A stretch of DNA of 64,000 nt from Candidatus Solirubrobacter pratensis. GTDB lineage: Bacteria > Actinomycetota > Thermoleophilia > Solirubrobacterales > Solirubrobacteraceae. The translations under genes and the position numbers were made by a program. Positions 38,221 to 47,301 of this stretch are shown here, in pieces. The stretch lies in assembly GCF_000425945.1 (NCBI RefSeq), contig NZ_AUEK01000007.1, positions 538,737 to 602,736 on the forward strand, given 5' to 3'. Within the stretch, counting starts at the first letter, position 1. Each line of letters begins with the position of its first letter. A model generated the notes under the pieces. That model was not told the DNA's origin, did no database searches, and was given only the letters and a program-made list of their open reading frames with translations.

Positions 38221-39476
38221 GTCAGCCGCTCGATCAGATCGGCGGCGTGCTCGGTGCCTGGCCGCCGGTGGAGTCGCTCCGAGACGGCCGCGAGCCGCTG
38301 GTGCAGCGCGCCGTCGCCGAGGACGCGATCGAGCGCGGCGGTGAGCTCCTCCGGCGCATGGCCGTACGTGTCCAGCCGCACGCCGAAGCCGGTCTCGTCC
38401 ATCCGCTGCGCGTTGTCGTACTGGTCCCAGAACAGCGGCAGCACGACGGTCGGCTTGCCGAACCACAGGCACTCGGTGATCGTGTTGTTGCCGCCGTGCG
38501 TGACGACGGCGTCGACCTGCGGGAGGATCGAGGTCTGCGGCAGGAACTCGGCGCCGGTCATGTGGTCCGGGAGCCTCAGCAGCTCGTGCTGCGGGCCGAG
38601 CGAGACGATCACGCGATGCGGCGTTGCGGCCAGGGTGTCGATCAGGCGCTGCATCAGCGCGATGTCCGCCGACCCGAGCGAGCCGAGGCTCAGGTAGACG
38701 AGCTTCCCCTCCCCCGCCGGGGCCTCGTACGGCGCGTCGGTCGTGCGCACGCACGCCTCGAGGTTGTGCCACGTGCCGTCGAGCGGATTCGCGCGCGCGT
38801 AGTCCACCTCGGCGGGAAACAGCGTGAGGTTGAGGTGGGTGGAGCTGTGCGCAAGCTCGAGCGGCGGCAGTGGCGGCGCCCCGCGCTCGCGGCAGAACGC
38901 GTCGAACTCCGCGTGCATGTCGCGATGGACGCGGGCGTACTCGTCCCAGTACTCGTCCCACCCGGTCGGGTCGTTCGCCGGGTAGCCGGAGAACGTCGGC
39001 GGCACGGCTGGGTCCTTCAGCTCGGCCGGGTTGCACGAGACGATCCGCACCCACGGGATCCCGCTCGCCGGCAGCGCCGGGAAGCTGACCACGTTGTCCT
39101 CGACGATCACGTCGGGCCGCAGCTCGCCGAAGATCTCGCGCAGGCGGTCGTCCACGTAGCGCGCGCCGTCCACCAGCGCCTGGAACGTCGGCGCGATGAA
39201 CTCCGACAGCTGCTCGATCGTCGGCTTGCGGAACACCGGCGCGGTGTCGCGGATGAAGTCCTTCCAGAACTGCCCGGGCACCTCCGGAGCCTCGGGAGGC
39301 GGCGACAGGCGCATCGTCCGTTCCTCGAACCCCTGCGCCTCCAGCGTCCCCCTGAAGCTCTCCTCGACGATGAACACCACCCGGTGTCCACGCCGCCGCA
39401 GCACGTCCCCGATCCCGACGCAGTTGTTCGTCGGCCCATATGCGCCCTCGGGGAAGAACGCGATCGTCTTCGGCAC
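38217..39476 (-). CDS. UDP-glycosyltransferase, MGT/GT1 family
   Basis: The 419-residue protein has a GT-B fold with the N-terminal acceptor domain (MPKTIAFFPEGAYGPTNN) and a C-terminal donor domain. The latter shows KLVYLSLGSLGSAD, then DAVVTHGGNNTITECLWFGKP and LPLFWDQYDNAQRM, the GT1 donor-sugar signature. Related enzymes glycosylate macrolides, flavonoids or carotenoids; the acceptor here cannot be read from sequence. Coupling with the downstream phosphoesterase gene suggests co-expression. Confidence 0.93.
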   Translation of the reverse strand: MPKTIAFFPEGAYGPTNNCVGIGDVLRRRGHRVVFIVEESFRGTLEAQGFEERTMRLSPPPEAPEVPGQFWKDFIRDTAPVFRKPTIEQLSEFIAPTFQALVDGARYVDDRLREIFGELRPDVIVEDNVVSFPALPASGIPWVRIVSCNPAELKDPAVPPTFSGYPANDPTGWDEYWDEYARVHRDMHAEFDAFCRERGAPPLPPLELAHSSTHLNLTLFPAEVDYARANPLDGTWHNLEACVRTTDAPYEAPAGEGKLVYLSLGSLGSADIALMQRLIDTLAATPHRVIVSLGPQHELLRLPDHMTGAEFLPQTSILPQVDAVVTHGGNNTITECLWFGKPTVVLPLFWDQYDNAQRMDETGFGVRLDTYGHAPEELTAALDRVLGDGALHQRLAAVSERLHRRPGTEHAADLIERLT

Positions 39477-39510
39477 GCGCCAACGCTACCGCTAAGCTCC
39501 GTGGCCGCTA

Positions 39511-39583
<73 letters not shown>

Positions 39584-39621
39584 TCAGCCTCACACGGCAG
39601 GCGCCCCGCGACCTCGCCGGA

Positions 39622-40083
39622 TCAGCCCTCGGCCGCTTCGCGCTGCGCGCGGTCCACGGCCCCGACCACGCGTCCCGGATCGGCGATCCCGACGAAGCGG
39701 AACTCGCTGTCGTCGGTGCCCGCGGTGTCGAAGTCGACCGTGCCGACCGACAGGACGCGCTGGAGCAGCGACTGCCTGGTGTTGACGTTCTGCACGCGGT
39801 CGATGCGCGTCTGTTGCTCGGCCTTGGAGAAGATGCCGCGGCGGATGTAGAGCCGCTGGCTCGTGACCATGTACGTCGTGCTCATCCGCTTGACGAGCCC
39901 GACGGCGACCGTGAGCGCGAACAGCACGATCGCGGCCAGCACGCCGGCCACGACGCTGACCACCAGCGCGACGATCACGGCGATCACCACGACCGCGACC
40001 GTGCCCGTGATGTAGAACGACAGCACCGCCCGCCATGACGGGTGGCCTTCGAAGACGACGTCCTCGCCGGGGTGCAGGTCCAC
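39622..40083 (-). CDS. membrane protein with bacterial PH domain (DUF304/bPH2)
   Basis: The 153-residue protein begins MDLHPGEDVVFEGHPSWRA, the usual DUF304 lead. Two adjacent membrane segments follow (about residues 24-65). A bacterial PH domain closes it, with TTYMVTSQRLYIRRGIFSK and DRVQNVNTRQSLLQRVLSVGTVDFDTAG. Such proteins are small membrane-anchored domains of unknown function. The start is GTG at 40083. It is divergent from the small protein gene at 40131. Confidence 0.88.
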   Translation of the reverse strand: MDLHPGEDVVFEGHPSWRAVLSFYITGTVAVVVIAVIVALVVSVVAGVLAAIVLFALTVAVGLVKRMSTTYMVTSQRLYIRRGIFSKAEQQTRIDRVQNVNTRQSLLQRVLSVGTVDFDTAGTDDSEFRFVGIADPGRVVGAVDRAQREAAEG

Positions 40084-40130
40084 GAGCGGACCATACCGCC
40101 CCGGTCGGAGCCTGTAGCGTTGCCTGCGCG

Positions 40131-40286
40131 ATGGTGCCGGCCGGCAAGAGCCTCGAGGACCAGGTGCGCGAGATCCAGAAGCTGATCAGCGACGCGCGCG
40201 AGACGCTGGCCCAGGCGGAGTGGGCGCTGGAGACGCTCGCGCACCGCCTCGGTGGCGACGGGGACCCGGTCGGGGACGACGATTGA
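40131..40286 (+). CDS. small hypothetical coiled-coil protein
   Basis: The 51-residue product (MVPAGKSLEDQVREIQKLIS, then a helical ARETLAQAEWALETLAHRL) is predicted to be one amphipathic helix with an acidic, Gly-rich tail. Its stop overlaps the TTG start of the M55 peptidase gene (TTGA), which argues that it is translated. I do not recognise a family or function. Confidence 0.6.
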   Translation: MVPAGKSLEDQVREIQKLISDARETLAQAEWALETLAHRLGGDGDPVGDDD

Positions 40287-41092
40287 AGGTCCTGATCATC
40301 AGCGACATGGAGGGCGTCGCCGGGATCTGCCGCTGGAACCAGGTCAACGCCGGCGCGGACGGCTACGAGGAGGGCCGGCGGCTCTACACCGAGGAGCTCA
40401 ACGCGGCGGTGCGCGGCGCGTTCGAGGGCGGCGCGAGCGAGGTCGTGGTGATGGACTGCCACGGCGCCGGCGGCGACCGCTCGTTCAACTCGCTGATCCC
40501 CGACGCGCTCGACGAGCGCTGCGAGTTCGTCGTGCAGCACGAGTGGACCGGGTACACGGAGCTGCTCGAGACGGGCTGCGACGCGGCGCTGCTCGTCGGC
40601 CAGCACGCGCGCGCCGGCGCCGAGCGCGGCGTCCTCTCGCACACCGTGTCGAGCACGCGCTGGCACGAGCTGCGCTTCAACGGCGTCGCCGTCGGCGAGG
40701 TCGGCATCAACGCCGCGCTGTGCGGCACCTGGGGTTGCCCGGTCGCGCTTGTCAGCGGCGACGACGTCGTGTGCGCCGAGGCCGCCGAGCTGCTCGGGCC
40801 CGCACTGCGCACCGTCACGGTCAAGCAGGGCCTCGGTCGCTTCTCCGCCCGCCACGTCGCCCCCGCCCGCGCGCGCGGGATGCTGGAGACGGGCGTGATG
40901 CAGGCGGTCTCCCGTCTGCGCGACGCGCCCGTCTATGACCCGGGGGCGCCGTGCACGATCACCGTCGAGCTCGCGACGCCCGACGACGCCGACGTCTACC
41001 GCCATCGCGAGGGCGTCACGCTGACCGGCCCGCGGACGGTCGAGAGCCAGGCGCCCCGCTGGTGGGACGCCTGGCGGCGCCTATATCTCTAA
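40283..41092 (+). CDS. M55 family D-aminopeptidase (DppA-like)
   Basis: M55 enzymes are zinc aminopeptidases acting on D-amino-acid peptides. The metal motif SDMEGVAGI (residues 7-15) opens the protein. MDCHGAGGDRSFN, VQHEWTGYTELL and GQHARAGAERGVLSHTVSS carry further ligands and the catalytic region. The start is TTG at 40283 (MKVLIISDMEG), overlapping the stop of the small coiled-coil gene. Longer in-frame versions lack similarity. The 269-residue length is usual. It probably helps recycle peptidoglycan-type peptides, an inference from the family. Confidence 0.92.
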   Translation: MKVLIISDMEGVAGICRWNQVNAGADGYEEGRRLYTEELNAAVRGAFEGGASEVVVMDCHGAGGDRSFNSLIPDALDERCEFVVQHEWTGYTELLETGCDAALLVGQHARAGAERGVLSHTVSSTRWHELRFNGVAVGEVGINAALCGTWGCPVALVSGDDVVCAEAAELLGPALRTVTVKQGLGRFSARHVAPARARGMLETGVMQAVSRLRDAPVYDPGAPCTITVELATPDDADVYRHREGVTLTGPRTVESQAPRWWDAWRRLYL

Positions 41093-41238
41093 GCGCGCGC
41101 CTTGCATGAGCGCACCAGGGGAGTTCCGGGTGTGCGGGGCGAACGGGCGTTGAGAGATCTCCACACGTAAAACCCCCAAAGCCGATCGGATTTCCGCATA
41201 GTTTGGCGCCGTCCGTTCACCCAGCGAAAGGGAACCCT

Positions 41239-44200
41239 TTGCGCACGCGCGCTCTCGCGCTGTCCCTCGCCGTATTGACCCTGGGCGCGACCCCCGCGGT
41301 CGCGGCCACGAAGAACGAGTACCTCACGCCCTACGAGGCCACGGTCACCCGCGATCAGGCCGGGGTCGTCGCCGACTCCGGCATCGAGCTCGACCACGCC
41401 GGCTTCGACGCGAGCGTCGCCGGCGAGCAGGAGCTCCAGCTCGCGATCACGCCGTCGCAGGCGGCCAAGCTCGAGGCCAAGGGGATCACGCTGACCCAAG
41501 AGGCCCTGGCGAAGACCAAGAAGCTCGACACCGGCGGCGACAGCCCCAACCCGTTCTACGACGTGTTCCGCAGCTACTCCGAGAAGGGCGGCATCGCCGA
41601 CGAGCTGCGCGCCGAGGCCGGCGCCAACCGCGACGTCGCCAAGCTCGTGACGATCGGCACCTCGCTGCTCGGCAAGCCGATCCTCGCGATCAAGATCACC
41701 GACGACGCGCGCAACGTGGCCGACGGCTCGCGCCCGGCCGTGCTGTTCGGCGCCGTCAACCACGCGCGCGAATGGATCGCGGCCGAGGTCGCGCGCCGCG
41801 AGGCGAAGTGGTTCCTCGAGCACAAGCACGACCCGAAGATCCGCGACATCCTCAAGACGACCGAGATCTGGGTCCTCCCCGTCTTCAACCCCGACGGCTA
41901 CGACTACACGTTCACGTGCGGCACCGGCGCCACAGTGGCGCTGTGCGGCCCGGGCGCGGCGAACTCCAACCGCCTGTGGCGCAAGACGCTGCGCGACAAC
42001 AACAACGACGGCATCTACGGCAACGCGGGCGACGGCGTCGACCCGAACCGCAACTTCCCGGAGCAGTGGGCGCTGGACAACGAGGGCTCGAGCCCGAGCC
42101 CGAGCGCCGAGGACTACCGCGGCCCCTACGCGAACTCCGAGCCGGAGAACGCCGCGTACGACCGCTTCATCCGCAGGATCAAGCCGGTCTACAACCTCAA
42201 CTACCACTCGGCCGCGCAGCTGCTGAACGCGTCCTTCGGATTCATCACCAACCGGCCGTCGGACGACGAGACGCTGTCGCGCGCGCTCACCGGCACCGAC
42301 GGCGACGCCGCCGTCGACCCCTACCAGCCCGACCAGGCGTCCGACCTCTACGTGACGCACGGCGAGACCGTCGACTGGGCGTACTTCCAGTTCGGCACGA
42401 TCGGCTTCACGCCCGAGCTCGACACCGCGGCCACCGCCGGCGCGTCGGGCAGCTCGTTCGTCTTCCCCGACGACGAGGCCAAGGTCAGGGCCGTGTTCGA
42501 CAAGAACCTCGACCTGGCGCTGAACATGGTCAACTCGGCCACGCACGTCGACCGCCCGTCGAACTACACGCAGGATCCGGCCGAGTACCAGGTCAAGCCG
42601 ACGCTCGACATCCAGCCGACGAAGTTCGACGTGTCCTACGGCGGCCCGCAGATCGTCGAGGCGGTCGTCCGCCGCTCGCTCGGCCCGGTCGACATCTCGG
42701 CCACGATCTCCGGTCCCGGCGGCGCGAGCCGCTCGCAGCTGCTGCGCGCCGAGGAGTACAAGGGCGGCGAGCGCTACGGCGACGTGCCGGGCGCCTACTT
42801 CGTCCGCGTCCGGGCGACGCTGCCGGACAACTGGGGCACCGCCGCCGCCCCGCGCACCCCGGCCGCCGGTGACACGGTGCAGGTGACCGTCCGCGCGGGC
42901 GGCCAGCAGCAGCGCTTCTCCTACCGCATCGCGTCGACGCAGCACGACAAGAGCAAGAAGCGGGTGCTCGTCGTCGCCGCCGAGGACTACACCGGCACCT
43001 CGCCCAACCGCAAGCCCGGCTACGCGACGGCGCCGCGCTACCTGCAGCAGCACGTCGACGCGCTGAAGGCGGCCGGCTACGAGGTCGACACGTTCGACGT
43101 CGACGCGCCGCCCGCCAACGCCGACGGCCGGCCGGGCCTGAAGTACCCGACGTTCCTGGGCGTGCTCTCGCACTTCGACGCCGTCGACTACTACACCGGC
43201 GACGACTACGTCCCGCAGGACGCCGCGGAGACCAACCCGCGCCATCTGAGCACGCCAACCGCGTTCAGCGGCTCGACGACCGTCTCGCAGTGGGCCGCCA
43301 AGGGATGGTTCAACCTGCGCGACTACCTCAACGAGGGCGGCAAGGCCGTGCTCGACGGCCGCAACGTCAACGTGACGTTCGCGTCGACGAGCACCAGCCT
43401 GACGGCGTACTCGAGCTTCCTCTTCAACCCCGACCAGTTCTACGGGTTCAACTACCCGCCGAACAACCTCGGCGACGACGACCGCCCGGGTACGGCGTTC
43501 ATCCGCCCGCACAACATCAACAACGACATCGAGCAGTACTTCTTCGGCGTCGCCGCGCGCGCCGGAGGCTACGGCTCGGCGACCTACGACGGAGCGCCGG
43601 TCGGCCCCGTCGCCGGCGGCATCTTCGCCGGGCTGGCGCCGTTCGCCGTCGACACCGCGGCGGGCGACGACCCGAATCAGGACGCGGCCGGCGCCCCCGC
43701 GCCGCGGGCCAAGTCGGTCACCCGCCTGCGCACGCTCTCGAGCGTGACCTCGCAGCAGCCGCTGCGCCAGGAGCGCGCCGAGCTCGACGTGCAGACGGCC
43801 CCGGCGCAGGCCGCCAACGGCGGCGTGGCGATCTCGACGCGCGACACGATCACCTTCGGCTTCGGGCTGGAGCAGGTCGACCAGGCGACGCGCGACGCGC
43901 TGGTCGCCCGGGCGTTCAGCTACCTGCTGCCGGGCGCTGCCGACACGACGCCGCCGGTGGGGCAGTTCACGTACCCGGCCGAGAACGAGTCGATCGCCGC
44001 GAGCGATCCCGTCGACGCCGAGGTCGTCGGCCATGACGAGCGCGGCGACGTCAAGGAGGTCCGCCTCTACGTCGGCGGGCAGCTCGTGAAGGCCAAGAAG
44101 TCGTTCCCGTTCCAGTTCCGCTACTACCCCGCCCCGTCGCAGGCCGGCACGACGATCACGCTGCACGCGGAGATCGAGGACAAGGCGGGCAACGTCAAGT

Positions 44201-44937
44201 CGATCGACCGCCCGGTGCGGATCGTGGCCGCGGCGGCGCTCGTCCAGGCGCCGCTGCCGGCGAACCCGGCGACGCTCACCGGCACGCCGACGGTCGGCTC
44301 CGTGCTGACCGTCGTCAACGGCGGGTTCCTCAACAACCCGGCGTCGACCAGCTACGAGTGGCTGCGCGACGGCGACGTGATCGGCGGAGCGACGGCGAGC
44401 ACGTACACGCTGACCGGCGCCGATCTCGGCCACCTCGTCAGCGCTCGCGTGACCGGCACCAACTCGGCGGGCGACGCCGACTCGACGACGAAGGGCCTGT
44501 GCGTGTCGGCGGCGTCGTCGGGCGCGCAGGGTCCCGCCGGCCCGGCAGGCCCGGCCGGCGCGACGGGCCCGGCGGGTCCGGCGGGTCCCACCGGCGCGAC
44601 CGGGGCGACCGGGGCGACCGGTCCCGCGGGTCCCGCCGGCGCCAAGGGCGACAAGGGTGACCCGGGCGACAGCCCGAGCGTCCGCGTGACCTGCGACCTG
44701 TCGGCCAACGGCAAGACGATCGTGTGCACGATCACCGCCGTCGCGCCGAGCAGCCGCACGGCGAAGTTGACGGGCAGCGCCCGGCTCGCCGGCACCAAGA
44801 AGACGACGACGAAGTCCGGCAAGGGCAAGGTGACGGTGCGGCTGCGGTCGGCCAAGCGGCTCAAGAAGGCGCCGCGCGTCGTGCTCAAGGTGCGCAGCGG
44901 CGCGACCACCCGGACGCTGAAGGTCAGCGCCCGCTAG
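41239..44937 (+). CDS. large secreted M14 zinc carboxypeptidase with Ig-like and collagen-like regions
   Basis: The 1232-residue protein starts at TTG 41239 after an AAAGGGA ribosome site and has a Sec signal peptide ending near ATPAVAA. The M14 domain (about residues 60-440) shows the zinc motif [10 protein letters not shown], the [10 protein letters not shown] substrate-binding motif, LNYHSA (third zinc ligand) and the catalytic Glu in GFTPEL. A ~350-residue middle region and an Ig-like [14 protein letters not shown] domain follow, then a second Ig-like repeat ([12 protein letters not shown]). A 50-residue collagen-like Gly-X-Y stretch and a basic C-terminal domain end it. It is probably exported and surface-linked or released. 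Confidence 0.92.
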   Translation: MRTRALALSLAVLTLGATPAVAATKNEYLTPYEATVTRDQAGVVADSGIELDHAGFDASVAGEQELQLAITPSQAAKLEAKGITLTQEALAKTKKLDTGGDSPNPFYDVFRSYSEKGGIADELRAEAGANRDVAKLVTIGTSLLGKPILAIKITDDARNVADGSRPAVLFGAVNHAREWIAAEVARREAKWFLEHKHDPKIRDILKTTEIWVLPVFNPDGYDYTFTCGTGATVALCGPGAANSNRLWRKTLRDNNNDGIYGNAGDGVDPNRNFPEQWALDNEGSSPSPSAEDYRGPYANSEPENAAYDRFIRRIKPVYNLNYHSAAQLLNASFGFITNRPSDDETLSRALTGTDGDAAVDPYQPDQASDLYVTHGETVDWAYFQFGTIGFTPELDTAATAGASGSSFVFPDDEAKVRAVFDKNLDLALNMVNSATHVDRPSNYTQDPAEYQVKPTLDIQPTKFDVSYGGPQIVEAVVRRSLGPVDISATISGPGGASRSQLLRAEEYKGGERYGDVPGAYFVRVRATLPDNWGTAAAPRTPAAGDTVQVTVRAGGQQQRFSYRIASTQHDKSKKRVLVVAAEDYTGTSPNRKPGYATAPRYLQQHVDALKAAGYEVDTFDVDAPPANADGRPGLKYPTFLGVLSHFDAVDYYTGDDYVPQDAAETNPRHLSTPTAFSGSTTVSQWAAKGWFNLRDYLNEGGKAVLDGRNVNVTFASTSTSLTAYSSFLFNPDQFYGFNYPPNNLGDDDRPGTAFIRPHNINNDIEQYFFGVAARAGGYGSATYDGAPVGPVAGGIFAGLAPFAVDTAAGDDPNQDAAGAPAPRAKSVTRLRTLSSVTSQQPLRQERAELDVQTAPAQAANGGVAISTRDTITFGFGLEQVDQATRDALVARAFSYLLPGAADTTPPVGQFTYPAENESIAASDPVDAEVVGHDERGDVKEVRLYVGGQLVKAKKSFPFQFRYYPAPSQAGTTITLHAEIEDKAGNVKSIDRPVRIVAAAALVQAPLPANPATLTGTPTVGSVLTVVNGGFLNNPASTSYEWLRDGDVIGGATASTYTLTGADLGHLVSARVTGTNSAGDADSTTKGLCVSAASSGAQGPAGPAGPAGATGPAGPAGPTGATGATGATGPAGPAGAKGDKGDPGDSPSVRVTCDLSANGKTIVCTITAVAPSSRTAKLTGSARLAGTKKTTTKSGKGKVTVRLRSAKRLKKAPRVVLKVRSGATTRTLKVSAR
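44521..44670 (+). repeat. collagen-like Gly-X-Y repeat inside the M14 gene
   Basis: Sixteen consecutive Gly-X-Y triplets (mostly GPA, GAT, GPT, then GAK, GDK, GDP) end the Ig-like part and precede a basic C-terminal domain. The DNA is built of 9-base repeats such as GGCCCGGCA and GGGGCGACC. The tract could form a triple helix and make the peptidase trimeric. Confidence 0.85.
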
Positions 44938-44955
44938 CGAAGCGAGCCCTCAGGG

Positions 44956-44983
44956 AGCGCCCCGCCGCGCGCGGGGCGCTTCC
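44956..44983. terminator. terminator hairpin after the M14 gene
   Basis: AGCGCCCCG (44956-44964) and CGGGGCGCT (44972-44980) form a perfect 9-bp stem with a 7-base loop, 18 bases past the M14 stop, followed by TTCC. The small gene on the other strand ends at 44988, so it may serve both genes. The T-run is weak. Confidence 0.65.
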
Positions 44984-44987
44984 TAGG

Positions 44988-45173
44988 CTATGCGGCGGCC
45001 CGGCGGCCCGCCGGGCCCTGAGCCCAGCGGCCGGAATGGAACGCGGCGTAGGTCGCCGCGGCTTGCTCGGGCATCCCGGTCAGGAGCGCGACGTGGCGCG
45101 CGGCGTCGATGCTGCCGAGCGCATCGGCGACGGGATCCTTCCCGGTCTCGTCGGGGTCGGTCGCATCCGCCAT
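44988..45173 (-). CDS. small hypothetical protein, paralogue of the one at 46702-46851
   Basis: The 61-residue product starts MADATDPDETGKDPVADALG and ends with GMPEQAAATYAAFHSGRWAQ. The pattern GM-x2-x-AA-x-TYAAF-x-SGR recurs in the small protein encoded 1.5 kb away. The N-terminus is acidic and probably disordered; the C-terminal part could be a helix. I do not recognise a known domain. It lies convergent to the M14 gene and near a zinc-ribbon gene. Confidence 0.6.
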   Translation of the reverse strand: MADATDPDETGKDPVADALGSIDAARHVALLTGMPEQAAATYAAFHSGRWAQGPAGRRAAA

Positions 45174-45221
45174 GTCCGTGACGGTACGCCCGCGGTCGGA
45201 CGCGCCGCAACCGACCTAGGT

Positions 45222-45416
45222 CTAGTGGTCGGCCAAGAGCCCGCCGCAGCAGGCGCTCCTACCGCACTCAGGGCAGGTCGCGGCGGCGTGCGAGGCGACC
45301 CAGCCGGGATCGCCGAGCTCCGGATCGAGGCCGAGCACCGGCGCGCTCTGCGGCCACACCTCGTAGGTCGCTCCGCAGTACGGGCACTCCACGGTTATCT
45401 GCTGGCCGGCGGACAT
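45222..45416 (-). CDS. small zinc-ribbon protein
   Basis: The 64-residue product contains CPYC (residues 11-14) and CPEC (about 48-51), a treble-cysteine zinc-ribbon pattern, plus a later CC pair. The segment between them is WPQSAPVLGLDPELGDPGW. It may bind nucleic acid or a protein partner; no function can be assigned. It is divergent from the cobalamin-binding protein gene (36-base gap). Confidence 0.72.
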   Translation of the reverse strand: MSAGQQITVECPYCGATYEVWPQSAPVLGLDPELGDPGWVASHAAATCPECGRSACCGGLLADH

Positions 45417-45452
45417 CGCATTCCACCACCTCAGACGTTACCGTGCGCGAGC

Positions 45453-46106
45453 ATGGCCTGCGCGGAGATCCACCGCGACGACTTCCTGCAGGCGTTGATC
45501 GCCCGCGACTCCGCGCGGGCGCGCCGCGCCGTGGACGCTGCGGTCGCAGGCGGCGTCGCGATCCCCGACATCTACGTCGACGTCCTGCAGCCCGCGCTCT
45601 ACGAGGTCGGCCACCGCTGGGCGCTCGGGGACCTGAACGTCGCGCACGAGCACTACGCGACCGTGATCGCGCAGTCGGTGCTGGACGTGCTGAGCGCGCA
45701 GCGCGAGCTGCCGCCCAAGGACGGCCGCCTCGCGATCGTGACCGGGACCCCGCAGGAGGAGCACTCGCTCGGCGCGCGGATGGTGGCGGACTTCCTCGAG
45801 TGCGACGGCTGGGAGGCGATCCTGCTCGGCGCCGGGCCGCCGGTGCGCGACATCGTCGAGCTGGTCGACCAGGAGCGGCCGGACGTCGTCGCGCTCTCCT
45901 CGGCGACGGCAGGCGTGCTGCATGGCGTGCTCGAGCTGATCGAAGCGCTCGCCGAGCTCGCGCCGCGGCCGTTGATCGTCGCGGGCGGCCAGCTGTGGAC
46001 GGCGCAGACCAGCGCCGCCCCGCTCGAGCTCGGCGCCGACATGGTGGTGCGCGACGCGCGCGAGCTGGTCGGGTGCCTGCGCGAGCGCGTGCCTCCGCTA
46101 GCGTGA
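45453..46106 (+). CDS. stand-alone cobalamin-binding protein with CarH-type Wx9EH motif
   Basis: The 217-residue protein consists of a helical B12-2-like domain (about 1-85) and a Rossmann B12-binding domain (about 90-215). The helical part contains W56-x9-E66-H67 (RWALGDLNVAHEH), the motif that cradles adenosylcobalamin in the photoreceptor CarH. The B12 domain has ExHxxG (EEHSLG, His104 as probable lower axial ligand), then SSATAGVLHGVLELI and VIVAGGQLW-like segments. Unlike CarH it lacks a MerR DNA-binding domain. It may be a light or cobalamin sensor working through a partner, or a corrinoid carrier. It is followed by an acetyltransferase gene six bases downstream. Confidence 0.88.
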   Translation: MACAEIHRDDFLQALIARDSARARRAVDAAVAGGVAIPDIYVDVLQPALYEVGHRWALGDLNVAHEHYATVIAQSVLDVLSAQRELPPKDGRLAIVTGTPQEEHSLGARMVADFLECDGWEAILLGAGPPVRDIVELVDQERPDVVALSSATAGVLHGVLELIEALAELAPRPLIVAGGQLWTAQTSAAPLELGADMVVRDARELVGCLRERVPPLA

Positions 46107-46111
46107 CGTGC

Positions 46112-46657
46112 ATGGAGATCCGGGAGGGCGGTCCTTCCGACGCCGGAACGGTGCTCGAGCTGTTCGACGAGGCGGTCGCGCGGCTGGTCGCCAGCGGCCG
46201 CATGGGCGGGTGGGAAAGCCGGCCGTTCTCCACGCTCGAACGGCGAGTTGCGCAGGCGACGGAGTGGGCCGCGAGCGGCGGCCTGCGGATCGCGCTGCTC
46301 GACGGCGAGGTCGCGGGAGCGCTCGTGCTCGGCGCTCGCCCGCCATGGGTCTCCCCGGTGGCGAAGTCGGAGCGCTACATCGAGGCGCTGGTGACGTCGC
46401 CCCGGCACGCGGGGCGCGGCGTCGGCGGCGCGCTCGTGCGGCGCGCGGCGGCCGAAGCGCGAGAGGCCGGTGCCGTGCTGCTGCGCGTCGACTGCTGGGC
46501 GGACGCGCCGGAGCTGGTGACCTGGTACGAGCGCCAAGGCTTCCGCCGCAGCGGCACGTTCGAGCTCGACGGCTGGCACGGCCAGGTCCTCACGCTGCGG
46601 GTCGACGGGCCTGTGGCGGAGCCGACGGCGGCGGCGTCGTCGAGCGGCGTCGGGTAG
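46112..46657 (+). CDS. GNAT family N-acetyltransferase
   Basis: The 181-residue protein has the acetyl-CoA loop RHAGRGVGGALVRRAAAEA (motif A, about residues 98-115), preceded by YIEALVTSP and followed by LLRVDCWADAPELVTWYERQGFRRSGTF, the usual motif B. The acceptor is unknown. It starts six bases after the cobalamin-binding protein gene and is probably co-transcribed. The last ~20 residues are low complexity. Confidence 0.92.
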   Translation: MEIREGGPSDAGTVLELFDEAVARLVASGRMGGWESRPFSTLERRVAQATEWAASGGLRIALLDGEVAGALVLGARPPWVSPVAKSERYIEALVTSPRHAGRGVGGALVRRAAAEAREAGAVLLRVDCWADAPELVTWYERQGFRRSGTFELDGWHGQVLTLRVDGPVAEPTAAASSSGVG

Positions 46658-46701
46658 GTGCAGCGCCCTCCGCGCCTGCGGGGGGCTGCCGGCGCGCTCT
46701 T

Positions 46702-46851
46702 TCAGCGGTCTTCGCGCGGGAACGACGCGATCGAGCGCCGGCCCGAGAGGAACGCGGCGTAGGTCTTCGCAGCGTCGGGGGACATCCCGAACGCCGCGAG
46801 CCGCCGTTCGGTCTGCGTCGTGTCCTGCGGGGACGGATCGGGGATGCTCAC
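46702..46851 (-). CDS. small hypothetical protein, paralogue of the one at 44988-45173
   Basis: The 49-residue product starts at GTG 46851 (MSIPDPSPQDTTQTERRLAA) and contains GMSPDAAKTYAAFLSGRRS, matching the C-terminal motif of the other small protein. The start codon lies inside a hairpin loop. Its family is unknown to me. The shared motif and nearby location suggest duplication rather than chance. Confidence 0.55.
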   Translation of the reverse strand: MSIPDPSPQDTTQTERRLAAFGMSPDAAKTYAAFLSGRRSIASFPREDR

Positions 46852-46857
46852 ATCCCC
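46840..46857 (-). promoter_or_regulatory. hairpin enclosing the GTG start of the small protein
   Basis: GGGGATG and CATCCCC form a perfect 7-bp stem with a 4-base loop; the GTG start (46851-46849) spans stem and loop, and the GGGGA ribosome-site-like sequence is in the stem. It could restrict translation or simply be a terminator-like structure. Confidence 0.45.
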
Positions 46858-46931
46858 AAGTATCGGCACTTTGCGACGAGAATCACAATCCCCCCGGATT
46901 CCGTCCGGCGCGCGCCGTAGATTCGGCGTCC

Positions 46932-47270
46932 GTGGCAGCGTTGACAATGTGCCCGCGGTGCGGGTCCACGTTCCTCCAGCCGCTGCGCTGCGAGGCGAAG
47001 GGCGCGGACGTCATGCTCGTCGAGCTGCGCTGCGCGGACTGCACCATCTGGGTGCAGGCACCGCACACGCGAGCCGACATGCGCGAGCTGGACCGCCGCC
47101 AGGCGGAATACCGCACGCTGATCGTCGCGGAGTACGAACGCTCGGTCGCGGAGAGCATGGAGACGCTGGCCGACTGCCTGGCCCTGGCGTTCGAGCGCGA
47201 TCTGGTCAGCGCGGACGACTTCGCGCCCCGCGGCACGGCGCCGCCGGGCGCGGTTCGGCGCGCCGGCTGA
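46932..47270 (+). CDS. small zinc-finger protein of unknown function
   Basis: The 112-residue product has CPRC (residues 7-10), a further Cys at 20 and CADC (about 34-37), giving a zinc-ribbon pair, followed by a long helical segment (RADMRELDRRQAEYRTLIVAEYERSVAESMETLADCL). The GTG at 46932 is taken as start; an ATG five codons later is also possible. No function is evident. It converges on metF with a 31-base gap. Confidence 0.7.
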   Translation: MAALTMCPRCGSTFLQPLRCEAKGADVMLVELRCADCTIWVQAPHTRADMRELDRRQAEYRTLIVAEYERSVAESMETLADCLALAFERDLVSADDFAPRGTAPPGAVRRAG

Positions 47271-47301
47271 GAGACGTGGGCGCGGCGCGGGTGGACTCGC
47301 C

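Noticed and set aside
45443..46107. Second plus-strand frame upstream of GNAT as an extended acetyltransferase
   Set aside because: It overlaps the B12-binding gene in another frame and is Arg/Ala-rich; the GNAT start at 46112 gives a complete domain.
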